A stretch of DNA of 64,000 bases from Pyxidicoccus parkwaysis (GCF_017301735.1 NZ_CP071090.1:806001-870000); one strand, 5' to 3'. Positions 16,417 to 28,387 are shown, counted from the first letter of the stretch. Notes: a model not told the origin generated them from the sequence alone. A program made the numbers and translations.

Positions 16417-16700
16417 GACGTGCGCTCCACGATGAATTGACTGAACTCGCCGGTGGCCTCGCCGTCCGTGCGCGCCACGTCCGTGACGCGCGCCTGCTGT
16501 GGACCGCGGTGACACCAGCGGATGAATTCTTCCAGAAGCGAGGGTGCGCCTTCCACCACGGCCTCCACGGCGCCGTCGGGGCGGTTGCGCACCCAGCCGG
16601 TGAGGCCCAGGCGCGAGGCTTCGATGCGGGCGCTCTCCCGGAAGAAGACGCCCTGCACCTTGCCCTCGATTCGCAGCGTCACCCGCCGCGCGCCACTCAT
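16413..16700 (-). CDS. acyP: Acylphosphatase
   Basis: 95 residues, the usual size. It hydrolyses acyl phosphates. The family motif [14 protein letters not shown] includes the phosphate-cradling arginine, and the second motif [17 protein letters not shown] contains the catalytic asparagine. The ATG at 16700 is chosen over a TTG at 16709. It is translationally coupled to the DUF3052 gene. Confidence 0.93.
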   Translation of the reverse strand: MSGARRVTLRIEGKVQGVFFRESARIEASRLGLTGWVRNRPDGAVEAVVEGAPSLLEEFIRWCHRGPQQARVTDVARTDGEATGEFSQFIVERTS

Positions 16701-16739
16701 GGACCCCAAGCCTCACCCTCTGGCGTTGGACTGCAGAAG

Positions 16740-19194
<2,455 letters not shown>

Positions 19195-19223
19195 TTGACA
19201 GGTCCGGAGGGGGTCAATAACGT
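19195..19223 (+). promoter_or_regulatory. Probable sigma70-type promoter of rho
   Basis: A perfect -35 TTGACA (19195-19200) and a -10 TAACGT (19218-19223) are separated by exactly 17 bp. Transcription would begin near 19230, giving a leader of about 190 bases before the rho ATG. Rho genes are often autoregulated by termination in such a leader. Confidence 0.6.
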
Positions 19224-19422
19224 CCCCGCGCGGTTCATGGCGCAGGTGTTTCGACGGCGCCGTCTCTTCCCAACCACAAGGCTCACGCCCGCGCAGTCCC
19301 GTTCAGGGATTCCGGCGGGGCCGTCCTCCTGGAAGGTGCTTCCGAGGGCCGCGCGGATATCTCCCCGCATACCCCCCCGTGCGATGCCTCGGTCGCCCCG
19401 CTCCTCCCCAAGCGTTACAGAC

Positions 19423-21033
19423 ATGCGCAAAGCCCGTACTTCGAGAGAGAAGGTTGTCGCCACCGAGGTGGAGGCCGACGAGAAGCCCCGCCGCAAGCGT
19501 GCGGCGAAGACGGCCGACCGGGACGAAACCGAGAAGCCCACCCGCACCCGCCGTGCCCGCCGCGACGACGAGGCCGCCGCCGAGCCGGAGGTCGCCGCCG
19601 AGCCGCCCCGCCCGGTACTCACCCCCATTTCCCGCCCCGTGCGCGACGACGACCTGCAGGAGGCGCGCATCTCCGGCGGTGAAGAAGAGCAGCCGGCCGC
19701 CTCCCTGGCGCCTGCTCCGGAGGCCCCCGAGGCCCCCGCGATTACGGAAGTCACGCGCGACGGCGCGCCGATGCAGGTCATCAAGCTGAACGACCTGAAG
19801 CGGATGAAGATCACGGACCTGGCGAAGATGGCCCACGACACGGGCATCGAGGGCTACCAGGGCCTGAAGAAGCAGGACCTCATCTTCGCGCTGCTCGGCG
19901 GCATCGCGGACAAGCGCTTCGAGGTCCACGCGGAGGGCGTGCTGGAGCTCCTCAGCGACGGCTTCGGCTTCCTGCGCAGCGCGGACAGCGACTACCAGCC
20001 GAGCCCGGACGACATCTACGTCTCCCCGTCGCAGGTGCGCCGCTTCAACCTGCGGCCCGGCGACACGGTGACGGGCCCCATCCGCCAGCCGCGCGAGGGC
20101 GAGCGCTTCTTCGCGCTGCAGAAGGTGGACAAGGTCAACTTCGCGGACCCGATGTCGGACGCGGCGCGCGAGCGCATCCTGTTCGACAACCTCACGCCGC
20201 TCTATCCGACGCGCAAGCTCAAGCTGGAGCACGAGTCGTCGGAGATGACCACGCGCATCATCGACATGTTCTGCCCCATCGGCCTGGGCCAGCGCTGCCT
20301 CATCGTCGCGCCGCCGAAGGCCGGCAAGACGGTGCTGCTGCAGAACATCGCGCACGCCATCAGCCGCAACCACCCGGACGTCTACCTCATCGTGCTGCTC
20401 GTGGACGAGCGCCCCGAGGAAGTGACGGACATGGAGCGCAGCGTGCGCGGCGAGGTGGTGTCCTCGACGTTCGACGAGCCCGCCACGCGTCACGTGCAGG
20501 TGGCGGAGATGGTCATCGACAAGGCCAAGCGCCTCGTCGAGCAGAAGTACGACGTCTGCATCCTGCTGGACTCGATTACGCGTCTGGCGCGCGCCTACAA
20601 CACGGTGGTGCCCGCGTCCGGAAAGATTCTGTCCGGCGGCGTGGACGCCAACGCGCTCCACAAGCCGAAGCGCTTCTTCGGCGCCGCGCGCAACATCGAG
20701 GAGGGCGGCTCGCTGACCATCATCGGCACCGCGCTCATCGACACCGGCAGCCGCATGGACGAGGTCATCTTCGAGGAGTTCAAGGGCACCGGTAACTCCG
20801 AAATCGTCCTGGACCGGAAGCTGATGGAGAAGCGCATCTTCCCGACGCTGGACATCAACAAGTCCGGTACGCGCAAGGAGGAGCTGCTCTTGTCACCGGG
20901 CGACCTCGTGCGCATTACGGCGCTGCGCCAGGTCCTCCATCCGTTCACTCCGATTGACGCGATGGAATTTGTGCTCAAGCACATGCGTCCGACGGCGTCG
21001 AACGCCGACTTCCTCGGCTCGATGAACCGGTAA
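19423..21033 (+). CDS. rho: Transcription termination factor Rho
   Basis: 536 residues, about 115 longer than E. coli Rho because of a Lys/Glu/Ala/Pro-rich N-terminal extension (1-115). Then follow the Rho N-terminal helical domain ([20 protein letters not shown]), the RNA-binding cold-shock-like domain with GFGFLR, and the RecA-type ATPase core with Walker A PPKAGKT at 297-303 and Walker B ILLDS. It forms a hexamer that ends transcription. The ATG at 19423 has a poor ribosome site, and no better one precedes it. Extended N-terminal domains occur in several high-GC Rho proteins. Confidence 0.95.
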   Translation: MRKARTSREKVVATEVEADEKPRRKRAAKTADRDETEKPTRTRRARRDDEAAAEPEVAAEPPRPVLTPISRPVRDDDLQEARISGGEEEQPAASLAPAPEAPEAPAITEVTRDGAPMQVIKLNDLKRMKITDLAKMAHDTGIEGYQGLKKQDLIFALLGGIADKRFEVHAEGVLELLSDGFGFLRSADSDYQPSPDDIYVSPSQVRRFNLRPGDTVTGPIRQPREGERFFALQKVDKVNFADPMSDAARERILFDNLTPLYPTRKLKLEHESSEMTTRIIDMFCPIGLGQRCLIVAPPKAGKTVLLQNIAHAISRNHPDVYLIVLLVDERPEEVTDMERSVRGEVVSSTFDEPATRHVQVAEMVIDKAKRLVEQKYDVCILLDSITRLARAYNTVVPASGKILSGGVDANALHKPKRFFGAARNIEEGGSLTIIGTALIDTGSRMDEVIFEEFKGTGNSEIVLDRKLMEKRIFPTLDINKSGTRKEELLLSPGDLVRITALRQVLHPFTPIDAMEFVLKHMRPTASNADFLGSMNR

Positions 21034-21053
21034 GCCACCGGAAAGGAGCGCCC

Positions 21054-21380
21054 ATGCGCCGCCCCGTGCTCGTCCGCCTGCTCTCCCTTGTCGTGGGGGT
21101 GACACTCGGAGGAATCGCGGGGTGCGACCTGGGCACCCTGGACCCGCCGGTGGATGACGCTCCGCCGGTGTTGTCCGACAAGACCTGCTACAGCGATGAC
21201 GACTGCGTGGCCGATGCCTGCTGCGGCCTCGGCACCGCTGTCACCCACGTGACAGAGGGCCCGAGCTGCGACGGCGTCAGGTGCACCGGTAACTGTCCGG
21301 CGGGCTCCATCGACTGCGGCCGCTGCATCCCCATCTGCCGGGGCTCTCGCTGCGACTCGGCCTGCACCGCGAATCCGTGA
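21054..21380 (+). CDS. Cysteine-rich lipoprotein
   Basis: 108 residues. A signal peptide ends in the lipobox GGIAGC, so the mature protein is lipid-anchored. The rest is short and cysteine-rich (12 Cys after the anchor), with paired CC and CxxxC spacing that suggests disulphides. It follows rho by 20 bp with a clear GAAAGGAG ribosome site and may share its transcript. Similar small Cys-rich lipoproteins at 24119 and 29113 appear in this window. No function can be assigned. Confidence 0.75.
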   Translation: MRRPVLVRLLSLVVGVTLGGIAGCDLGTLDPPVDDAPPVLSDKTCYSDDDCVADACCGLGTAVTHVTEGPSCDGVRCTGNCPAGSIDCGRCIPICRGSRCDSACTANP

Positions 21381-21460
21381 GGGCCTGAGCGCCGCGCGCG
21401 TGTCAGGCCTTCAACGTCTCCGGCCCGCCGTGGGTGCGCCACGGCCGGGCCTCGTCCTCT

Positions 21461-22690
21461 TCATGCCGCCGGAGGCCGCGCCGCCTCCGCCTCCACCGGT
21501 ACCGCCACCACGGGCGCCGGCTGGGCCTTGATGCGTGCGTAGTCGAAGCACGCCACGAGGATGGAGGCGACGGGCACGGCGAAGAGCGCGCCCATCAGCC
21601 CGAAGAGCCGCTCCCCCGCAATCAGCGAGAAGGCGACGATGACGGGGTGGAGGTGCGCCGCCTGTCCCATGATTTTGGGATTGAGGAAGTACGCCTCCAG
21701 CGCGTGGATGCCGACAATCCACAGCAGAATCGCCAGGGCCTTCTGGAAGCCATCCGCGAGCGCGATGAGGACGATGGGCACCGAGCTGAGGATGGTGCCG
21801 AAGATGGGGATGAGGCTGAGCAGCGTGGCGATGGTGGCGAGCAGGAACGCGAACTTCACGCCGAACAGCAAGAGCCCCACGAAGGTCAGCGCGCCGTTGA
21901 CCATGCAGATGGTGACCTGACCGCGCACCACGCCCGAAAGGGAGCGGTCGATGCGCTGCACGAGCTGGCGCGCGTCGTGGAGGTACTCCGGCGGAATCAG
22001 CGTGCCGAAGTAGCGGCGGATGGCCTGCGCGTCGATGGAGAAGAACGCGCCCACCATCAGCACGAAGAACAGCATGAACACGCCCGCGGCCACGCCGGCC
22101 ACGATGCTGCGCGACACGTTGACGATGTCGCCCAGGTTCTCCCGCGCCAGCGACGAGGCGCGCTTCACCGTGTCCCCCAGCAGCTGCTCCAAATCCAGCG
22201 CGAGGCTGAACTGCCCCGCATGGGCCGCTTCGTCCGCGCCCTCCAGCGCGCGGTTGGAGAGGGCCACGGGGATGCCGCGGTCGCTCAGCCACGACTCGCC
22301 CTTCTGCGCCAGCTCCTGCACGTGCTCGGGCGTGAGCGAGTTGGCGAAGGCCATGGCGTCGCGGCTGACGCGGGCCAGCTCGCGGTAGAGCTGCGGCACC
22401 AGCGCGACGAAGAAGAGGTACACGGCCACGAAGAAGCCCGCGTAGATGAGCAGAATCGCCACCCAGCGCGGCACGAGCCGTCCCGCCACCTTCCAGCGGG
22501 TGATGCGCGCGACGAGCGGCTGCACGAGGTACGCGATGAGCGCCGCGCCGGCGAACGGCATCACCACCGAGCGGAAGGCCACCAGCGCCAGGGCGATGGA
22601 GAGCCACAGCGCCCCGAGGATGAGCAGTCGCTTGCGCCGTTCGTCCGAAGGAGTGCGGGAGATGGAGGAGACGTCCTGGGGCTGCGACAT
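21461..22690 (-). CDS. AI-2E/PerM-family membrane permease
   Basis: 409 residues with about eight hydrophobic helices in the PerM/AI-2E exporter layout: a pair near 30-75, a long soluble loop (90-195), then a cluster including GVKFAFLLATIATLLSLIPI, the conserved FLNPKIMGQAAHLHPVIVAF and a final pair. Members range from autoinducer exporters to sodium/proton antiporters, so the substrate is open. The ATG at 22690 is preferred to a codon 36 bases upstream. The C-terminal 25 residues are Pro/Ala/Val-rich. Confidence 0.88.
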   Translation of the reverse strand: MSQPQDVSSISRTPSDERRKRLLILGALWLSIALALVAFRSVVMPFAGAALIAYLVQPLVARITRWKVAGRLVPRWVAILLIYAGFFVAVYLFFVALVPQLYRELARVSRDAMAFANSLTPEHVQELAQKGESWLSDRGIPVALSNRALEGADEAAHAGQFSLALDLEQLLGDTVKRASSLARENLGDIVNVSRSIVAGVAAGVFMLFFVLMVGAFFSIDAQAIRRYFGTLIPPEYLHDARQLVQRIDRSLSGVVRGQVTICMVNGALTFVGLLLFGVKFAFLLATIATLLSLIPIFGTILSSVPIVLIALADGFQKALAILLWIVGIHALEAYFLNPKIMGQAAHLHPVIVAFSLIAGERLFGLMGALFAVPVASILVACFDYARIKAQPAPVVAVPVEAEAARPPAA

Positions 22691-22738
22691 GAGCACGGGC
22701 TTATGGCAGTGCCCGGCCCCTGGCAAGGTGGGAGCCCG

Positions 22739-23197
22739 TCAGGCGCGCGGCTCCGTCACGAGACGAAGTTTTGACTCCAACTTGTCCAGGCATTCGCGCA
22801 TGTGCTTGCGCTTGACGCGTCCCTCGGTGGCCTCGCCCAGGCCCGCCATCTGCTCGGTGAGCCAGCGGCTGAGGAAGAGCAGGGGCAGCCGGTCGTCCGG
22901 CCCGAGGCCGTGCTCCAGGTAGCGCTTGTTGCGCATGTACTCGTCGTAGGCGTCCGTCTCGTGTGACAGCTCCCAGCGCGTCAGCCGCAGCGCCTCCGTG
23001 TAGACGGCGGGCGAGGGGCGTGGACGCGGCTCGGTGAAGAGAGGCGCGAAGCTGCCGCCCGTGTCCAAATCCAGCTCCTGCACCGGCGGAGGCCACTGCT
23101 GGAGGTCCTTGGCCAACAGCCGCGCCACCTCCTCCAGGAGGTGCTCCATCAGGGTGACGGGCTTGAGGTCGAAGAGGTGGTCCCAGCGCGAGGGCAT
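22739..23197 (-). CDS. Conserved-looking soluble protein of unknown function
   Basis: 152 residues, mostly charged and helical, without signal peptide or membrane segment. No family was recognised. The middle is rich in Arg/Glu/Tyr (WELSHETDAYDEYMRNKRYL) and the end has a coiled-coil-like KRKHMRECLDKLESKLRLV. Codon usage fits a real gene. It lies 14 bp upstream of nothing shared in frame but directly downstream of the lipase-like gene on the same strand, so the two may be co-transcribed. Confidence 0.65.
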   Translation of the reverse strand: MPSRWDHLFDLKPVTLMEHLLEEVARLLAKDLQQWPPPVQELDLDTGGSFAPLFTEPRPRPSPAVYTEALRLTRWELSHETDAYDEYMRNKRYLEHGLGPDDRLPLLFLSRWLTEQMAGLGEATEGRVKRKHMRECLDKLESKLRLVTEPRA

Positions 23198-23211
23198 GCC
23201 TCTTCCTTACC

Positions 23212-24015
23212 TCAGGACGCGGACGCCGGCAGCGACACCGCGCGCAGCACCGGGGGCGGGGCGGGCTCTCCGTAGCCCAGGGCCAGCTCGCGGCGGATGA
23301 CCTCGTACACCGCCCGTTTGGTGAGCAGCTCGCCGTGGCTCACTCCGGCCACCTCGACGTTGAAGACGTTGGGCTGTCCCTCCACGTCCACCATGGCCGA
23401 GGGCCAGCGCGTCACCCCGTCCGCTCCTGAGTAGAGGGACACCAGGCGCACGTTGCGCGGGAAGGCGCCGGTGCGGAGCTGCTTGAGGAAGGGCGACACG
23501 GGCGTGAGCTGCCACATGCTGCGGCTGAACCAGCCCAGCGTCGCGCAACCCAGGTACGCGAGCCGCGAGCCCCGATGCGGCGTGCCCAGCGTCATCAGGC
23601 TGCGCACGCGCTGGTCCCCGCCCAGCCGCTTCACGTAATAGCTGCCGATGAGGCCGCCCTTCGAGTGGCCGATGATGGTGAGCGGCCCCATGCCCGGGAA
23701 GCGCGAGTACATGCGCTCCACCTTCTCGCGCACCTTGTTGGCCAGCACGTCGATGCCGTAGGTGTTGAAGCGGTCCATCGCCCCACCCAGGTGGATGGAC
23801 CAGACGCAATAGCCGTCCCGCCGCAGCCGGTGCTCCAGCACCTCGAAGACGCGGCGGGTGCTGAAGAAGCCGTACAGCAACAGCACCGGCTTCGCGCAGT
23901 TCGTGAAGTCCGTGCGCCGGACGATGCGGTTGGCGTTCGGGTCCAGGTGCACATAGCCCGCGAGGTCCCGAAGCTGGCGCTTCCAACGGCGATACCGCAG
24001 GACGAGAGGATTCAT
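23212..24015 (-). CDS. Lipase-like alpha/beta hydrolase
   Basis: 267 residues. The nucleophile elbow is G116-H-S118-K-G, in LTIIGHSKGGLIG, and the substrate-pocket strand PVLLLYGFFSTRRVFEVLEH resembles triacylglycerol lipases of the LipA/EstA type. The likely histidine is in VAGVSHGELL, the likely acid in YSGADGVTRW. There is no cleavable signal peptide, so it may act inside the cell. It begins with the ATG at 24015. Confidence 0.8.
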   Translation of the reverse strand: MNPLVLRYRRWKRQLRDLAGYVHLDPNANRIVRRTDFTNCAKPVLLLYGFFSTRRVFEVLEHRLRRDGYCVWSIHLGGAMDRFNTYGIDVLANKVREKVERMYSRFPGMGPLTIIGHSKGGLIGSYYVKRLGGDQRVRSLMTLGTPHRGSRLAYLGCATLGWFSRSMWQLTPVSPFLKQLRTGAFPRNVRLVSLYSGADGVTRWPSAMVDVEGQPNVFNVEVAGVSHGELLTKRAVYEVIRRELALGYGEPAPPPVLRAVSLPASAS

Positions 24016-24118
24016 TTCGCACCCCGGCGCTCCCCGCGCCGCATGCGAACAAGATAGGGAGCGTGCCCCGCGCGCGCCGTTCAGTCCCCCTGCGGGGGCG
24101 CGGCGCAACGCGGAATGC

Positions 24119-24622
24119 TCAACGTCCCGCGTCGCCCCCGAGGGCACCACCGTCGGGAATCCCACCATCGCCCGTCCCCGCGTCCGGGCTTCCTCCATCC
24201 GGAGTGCCCGCGTCCCCGCCGCCCAGGCAGCACGCCGGCACCTGCGCGAAGTACAGGCCCGCCTGCGAGCAGGGGACGCGGATGTCGCGCAGGTAGGCGC
24301 TGCAGCCGCGCACCAGCCGCTCGCCCTCGCACACCGGCGGGCCCGCGTCCGCCGGACTGCAGGCCTTCAGGTCGAACGTGCACACCGCGCGCGAGCGATA
24401 GAAGCGCGCGTCGTTCCGGGGACCGGGGACGACGGTGCAGGTGGTGTCCTTGCCGCAGTCCTGCACGGTGGGGCCGGTGGAGCAGGGGCCCACGGCGCAG
24501 GCGGTCTCACAGTTGATGGCCTCCGAGTCGTCACAGCGCGGAGCCTGCGCGCACAGGTCTCCATCCGAGCATGCGACGTTGAGGAGGACGAGGAGGACGA
24601 GCGGAGCAGTCAGACGCGGCAA
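24119..24622 (-). CDS. Cysteine-rich lipoprotein with Gly/Asp-rich tail
   Basis: 167 residues. Lipobox LLNVAC gives an acylated cysteine at 18. The mature part has about 14 cysteines in short spacings, and the last 35 residues are Gly/Asp/Ala/Pro repeats (GGDAGTPDGGSPDAG), typical of low-complexity surface linkers in myxobacteria. It starts 16 bp before the amidotransferase gene's end on the same strand but reads as a separate unit. Function unknown. Confidence 0.72.
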   Translation of the reverse strand: MPRLTAPLVLLVLLNVACSDGDLCAQAPRCDDSEAINCETACAVGPCSTGPTVQDCGKDTTCTVVPGPRNDARFYRSRAVCTFDLKACSPADAGPPVCEGERLVRGCSAYLRDIRVPCSQAGLYFAQVPACCLGGGDAGTPDGGSPDAGTGDGGIPDGGALGGDAGR

Positions 24623-24638
24623 GGGAGCCTCGGGCGGT

Positions 24639-25394
24639 TCAGGTGAAGCGCTCGAGGAAGTTCAGCAGGATTCGCGGCCCGGCGGGAGTGGGTGCGAGGC
24701 CCGCGAGCAACCGGGGCAGCCGCTCTCCCGGTGCGGCGCCCCGCGCGACGGCTTCCCGCTCCAGTCCCTCCTGCCGGGCGAGGATGACCGCGCGGATGGC
24801 GTCCACGGGGGCCTCCGGGTGGAACTGCACGCCTCGAATGCTCTTCCCGAAGGCCAGCGCCTGGGCGGAGGTGTTGGCGTTGCCCGCGAGCACGCGCGCG
24901 CCCTCGGGAAGCTGGGAGACGATGTCCTCGTGGGTGGCCTGCACGGCGAAGCGCTCGGGCAGCCCGTCGAAGAGGGCGTCCTTGCGGCCCTCCTCGGTGA
25001 GCGTCACCTCCACGGTGCCCGTCTCCCGGCCGTTCGGGTTGCGGGACACGCGGCCGCCGTACGCATGCGCGAGGAGCTGCTGGCCGAAGCACACGCCGAG
25101 CACCGGCGTGCCGCGCTCGCCCGCCTCCACCATGAAGTCCGCGGCGCGCTCCATCCACGGCGCGAGCTCCGTCACCGACGCGGGGGAGCCCGTCATCATC
25201 ACCGCGTCGTAGCCGTCCGCGCTCGCGGGCAGCGGCGCGTCGCGGTGCACGTGGAGGATGTCGAAGCGGTAGCGGGACAGTCCGATGGTTTGCAGAAACC
25301 AGCGCTCGTAGTCGCCCACCGAGAGACGCACGGATGCGGCCGCGTCGCCGGCTTTCAGCAAGAGGACGTTCTTCACCGTGGCAGGTTGCCGCAT
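24639..25394 (-). CDS. Class I glutamine amidotransferase
   Basis: 251 residues. It has the class I triad: nucleophile C102 in GVCFGQQ, then H192 and E194 in VQFHPEAP. Such domains release ammonia from glutamine or cleave gamma-glutamyl bonds. It has no synthetase domain of its own. It faces, divergently, a glutamine-synthetase-like gene, an arrangement that recalls the gamma-glutamyl polyamine pathway, where a ligase of the GS fold (PuuA) and a class I hydrolase (PuuD) act in sequence. That link is inference. The ATG at 25394 follows AGGAACGAGG. Confidence 0.88.
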   Translation of the reverse strand: MRQPATVKNVLLLKAGDAAASVRLSVGDYERWFLQTIGLSRYRFDILHVHRDAPLPASADGYDAVMMTGSPASVTELAPWMERAADFMVEAGERGTPVLGVCFGQQLLAHAYGGRVSRNPNGRETGTVEVTLTEEGRKDALFDGLPERFAVQATHEDIVSQLPEGARVLAGNANTSAQALAFGKSIRGVQFHPEAPVDAIRAVILARQEGLEREAVARGAAPGERLPRLLAGLAPTPAGPRILLNFLERFT

Positions 25395-25584
25395 GGGTGC
25401 CTCGTTCCTAACGTCTCGTGTCACGCGTGTCCGCTCCTGAGCAGTGGGAGGGGGGCCCCGTGTGATTGGGACATCCCGATGATGGACGCTTGCTCGCTCA
25501 CTTCTCGGCTCATCGCTCCCAAGGTGCATACCGACAGTCCGCACGACGAGGCCACCGGGCACGGTGGCTGGAAGGAATGAATCC

Positions 25585-27045
25585 ATGCCGACGCGTTCCA
25601 AGGCGAAGGTCCTCACGCATCCAGCCATGGCCCGCAGGGCCCGCGCCAAGGAACGCGAGCCCTCACGCGGCAGCGTCTCCCGCGAAGACAACGGCTCGGA
25701 CTCGCTGCGCCGCTGGCTCGAGGACCACGGCGCGAAGAAGGTGAAGGTGGCCGCGGCCGACATCGACGGCATCTGGCGCGGCAAGTACATCTCCGTGGAG
25801 AAGTTCCTCAGCGCCGCCAAGAGCGGGCTGGGCTTCTGCGATGTCGTCTTCGGTTGGGACATGGGCGACGAGCTGCTCGACAACACGCAGGTGACGGGCT
25901 GGCACACCGGCTACCCGGATGCGCACGCGAAGGTGGACACCACCACCGGGCGCATCATTCCCTGGGAGCCTGACACCGCGGCCTTCATCCTGGACTTCGT
26001 CAACGAGGACGGCTCGCCCTACGAGGCCAGCCCCCGGCAACTGCTCCAGAAGATTGGCGCGCAGGCGCGCGAGCTGGGCTACCTGCCGCGCTTCGGCGCC
26101 GAGTACGAGTTCTTCATCTTCAAGGAGCAGCCGCAGAGCCTGAAGGAGAAGGGCTACCAGTCGCTGACGCCGCTGACGCCGGGCATGTTCGGCTACTCGT
26201 GGCTGCGCACCTCGCAGAACGCGCCGCTGGTGCACGCGCTCATCGACGGGTGCAACGGCTTCGGGCTCAACCTGGAGGGCTTCCACACGGAGACGGGCCC
26301 CGGCGTCTTCGAAGCCGCCATCCGCTACGACGACCTCGAGCTGTCCGCGGACAAGGCCGCGCTCTTCAAGACGGTGGTGAAGGAAATCTGCGCGCGCCAC
26401 GGCCTCACCGCGTGCTTCATGGCGAAGGTGAACGCGAAGCTGCCGGGGTGCTCGGGGCACGTGCACCAGTCGCTGTGGGACCTGAAGGGCGAGAAGAACC
26501 TCTTCCACGAGGAGGGCGCGCCGCACGGCATGAGCCGGCTGATGCGGCACTACATCGGCGGGCAGCTGGAGCTGATGCCTGAGTTGACGGCGCTCTACTG
26601 GCCCACCATCAACAGCTACAAGCGCAGCGTGGAGAACACGTGGGCGCCCACCACCGCGACGTGGGGCCTGGAGAACCGCACCACCGCCATCCGTGTCATC
26701 GGTGAGAACGCGAAGGCGATGCGGATTGAGTACCGCCAGCTCGCCGCGGACATGAACGCGTACATCGGTATGGCGGTGAGCCTGGCCGCGGGCCTGTGGG
26801 GCATCCGCAACAAGGTGGAGCCGCCCGCGGCCTGCAACGCCAACGCGTACGCGGAAGGCGACGCGCGGCCGCTGCCCCGCAACCTGAGGGATGCGGTGGC
26901 GCTGCTGAAGAACAGCGAGCGTGCGCGGGAGCTGCTGGGCGAGGGCTTCGTGGACCACTACGTGCGCACGCGCGAGTGGGAGGTGCGCCAGTACGAGCGC
27001 GCCGTCACCACCTGGGAGCTGGAGCGGTACCTGGAGCTCATCTGA
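25585..27045 (+). CDS. Glutamine-synthetase-family ligase (possible gamma-glutamylamide synthetase)
   Basis: 486 residues, slightly longer than GlnA-I. A 40-residue basic N-terminus precedes the GS beta-grasp (KVKVAAADIDGIWRGKYISV) and the catalytic domain with GAEYEFFIF, NLEGFHTETGPGVFEAAI, CSGHVHQSLWD and the ATP-site NSYKRSV. Sequence details (IDGIWRGKY, PAACNANAY) fit the GlnA-like/PuuA group that joins glutamate to amines rather than to ammonia. The ATG at 25585 follows GGAAGG. The stop overlaps the dehydrogenase start as TGATG. Confidence 0.88.
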   Translation: MPTRSKAKVLTHPAMARRARAKEREPSRGSVSREDNGSDSLRRWLEDHGAKKVKVAAADIDGIWRGKYISVEKFLSAAKSGLGFCDVVFGWDMGDELLDNTQVTGWHTGYPDAHAKVDTTTGRIIPWEPDTAAFILDFVNEDGSPYEASPRQLLQKIGAQARELGYLPRFGAEYEFFIFKEQPQSLKEKGYQSLTPLTPGMFGYSWLRTSQNAPLVHALIDGCNGFGLNLEGFHTETGPGVFEAAIRYDDLELSADKAALFKTVVKEICARHGLTACFMAKVNAKLPGCSGHVHQSLWDLKGEKNLFHEEGAPHGMSRLMRHYIGGQLELMPELTALYWPTINSYKRSVENTWAPTTATWGLENRTTAIRVIGENAKAMRIEYRQLAADMNAYIGMAVSLAAGLWGIRNKVEPPAACNANAYAEGDARPLPRNLRDAVALLKNSERARELLGEGFVDHYVRTREWEVRQYERAVTTWELERYLELI

Positions 27046-28253
27046 TGAGCACGACGGAGGAAGCAGTGATGAAGCCGTTCGACATCCCCACCGAGCCCCG
27101 TGTCACGGAGATGGCATGGCCCACCCGCATCGTCTTCGGCGCGGGCGCGCTGCAGCGGCTCCCCGCCCAGGCCCAGCGACTGAAGATGAAGCGCCCGCTG
27201 CTGGTGACGGATGCGGGCGTGGTGAAGGCGGGGCTCGCCTCGCGCGTGCTGGAGGTGCTGAAGGGCGCGGGATTGGACTGCGCCGTCTTCGACCGCGTGG
27301 AGCCCAACCCCACCGAGCGCGACGTCTTCGCCGGCCTGGAGGCGTACCGCAAGGGTGGCTGTGACGGCATCGTCGCCCTCGGCGGCGGCAGCGCGCTGGA
27401 CGCGGGCAAGCTGGTGCAGCTCATGACCACGCACGAGCCGCCGCTCAGCCGCTACGACGACGCGAAGGGCGGCGACCAGTACGTGCGCGATGATTTGCCG
27501 CCGCTCATCGCCATTCCCACCACCGCGGGCACGGGCTCCGAGGTCGGGCGCTCGGGCGTGGTGACGCTGGAGGACACGGGCCGCAAGACGGTCATCTTCA
27601 GTCCGCACCTGCTGCCGAAGGCGGCCATCTGCGACCCGGAGCTGACGCTGGGACTGCCTCCCGGCGTCACCGCGGCCACGGGCATGGATGCCTTCACGCA
27701 CTGCCTGGAGGCGTACCTGGCCAATGGCTTCCACCCGCTGGCGGACGCGGTGGCCATCGACGGAATCCACCGCGTGGGACGCTCGCTGGTGACGGCGGTG
27801 AAGGAGGGCAGCAACCTGGCCGCGCGCACGGACATGATGGTTGCGGCGATGGAGGGCGCGATGGCCTTCCAGAAGGGACTGGGCGCTTGCCACGCGCTGG
27901 CGCATGCGCTCACGCCCATCTCCGGCGTGCACCATGGCTTGTCGAACGCCATCGTCCTGCCCGTGGTGATGGAGTTCAACCGCGCGGTGTGCACGGCGCG
28001 GCTGGCCCGGGTGGCGCAGGCGATGGGGGACACGTCCAATGCGCGCGAGGAGGTGCTGGCGGGCAATGCCATCGACCGCGTGCGGCGGCTCAACGCGGCC
28101 ATCGGCATTCCCGCGCGGCTGCGCGACGCGGGCGTACAGGAGAAGGACCTGCCGCGCATCGCCGACAAGGCCTTCCAGGACGCCTCGCACCTGAGCAACC
28201 CGCGCAAGGTGACCGAGGCCGACCTGCTGGCCATGGCTCGCGAGGCCTTCTAA
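27045..28253 (+). CDS. Iron-containing alcohol dehydrogenase
   Basis: 402 residues of the group III Fe-dependent alcohol dehydrogenases. The NAD site GGGSALDAGK, the motif TTAGTGSEVGRSGVV and the metal-binding segments GMDAFTHCLEAYLA, CHALAHALTP and GVHHGLSNAIVLP are present. It should interconvert a primary alcohol and aldehyde, using NAD(P)H. Translation may start at 27045 or at 27069, where GGAGGA gives a better ribosome site. Its coupling to the GS-like ligase suggests they process the same amine- or alcohol-bearing compound, perhaps an ethanolamine or polyamine. Confidence 0.92.
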   Translation: MSTTEEAVMKPFDIPTEPRVTEMAWPTRIVFGAGALQRLPAQAQRLKMKRPLLVTDAGVVKAGLASRVLEVLKGAGLDCAVFDRVEPNPTERDVFAGLEAYRKGGCDGIVALGGGSALDAGKLVQLMTTHEPPLSRYDDAKGGDQYVRDDLPPLIAIPTTAGTGSEVGRSGVVTLEDTGRKTVIFSPHLLPKAAICDPELTLGLPPGVTAATGMDAFTHCLEAYLANGFHPLADAVAIDGIHRVGRSLVTAVKEGSNLAARTDMMVAAMEGAMAFQKGLGACHALAHALTPISGVHHGLSNAIVLPVVMEFNRAVCTARLARVAQAMGDTSNAREEVLAGNAIDRVRRLNAAIGIPARLRDAGVQEKDLPRIADKAFQDASHLSNPRKVTEADLLAMAREAF

Positions 28254-28274
28254 CGCACAGCGAGCCCGACAACC

Positions 28275-28300
28275 CACGGCGGCCTGTCCTGGCCGCCGTG
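28275..28300. terminator. Likely hairpin terminator between convergent genes
   Basis: CACGGCGGCC and GGCCGCCGTG form a perfect 10-bp stem around the loop TGTCCT, 22 bp after the dehydrogenase stop. No U-run follows. Because it reads the same on both strands it could act for both convergent genes. Confidence 0.6.
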
Positions 28301-28387
28301 CTCGTGTGGGCTCGCGAGTGAAGGGATGGCGAGGCTGACGGCCGGAGGTGGCCTGCCTTGCTCGCCGTGCTCGCACAGACCCGCGAG
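28278..28387. repeat. Imperfect 41-bp direct repeat
   Basis: Copies at 28278-28318 and 28347-28387 match at 31 of 41 positions, offset by 69 bp. The second ends in GCGAGGCCTTCTGATGCG, nearly the same as the last codons of the dehydrogenase (GCGAGGCCTTCTAACGC at 28239-28255). The region looks like a local partial duplication of the gene end. Confidence 0.55.
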
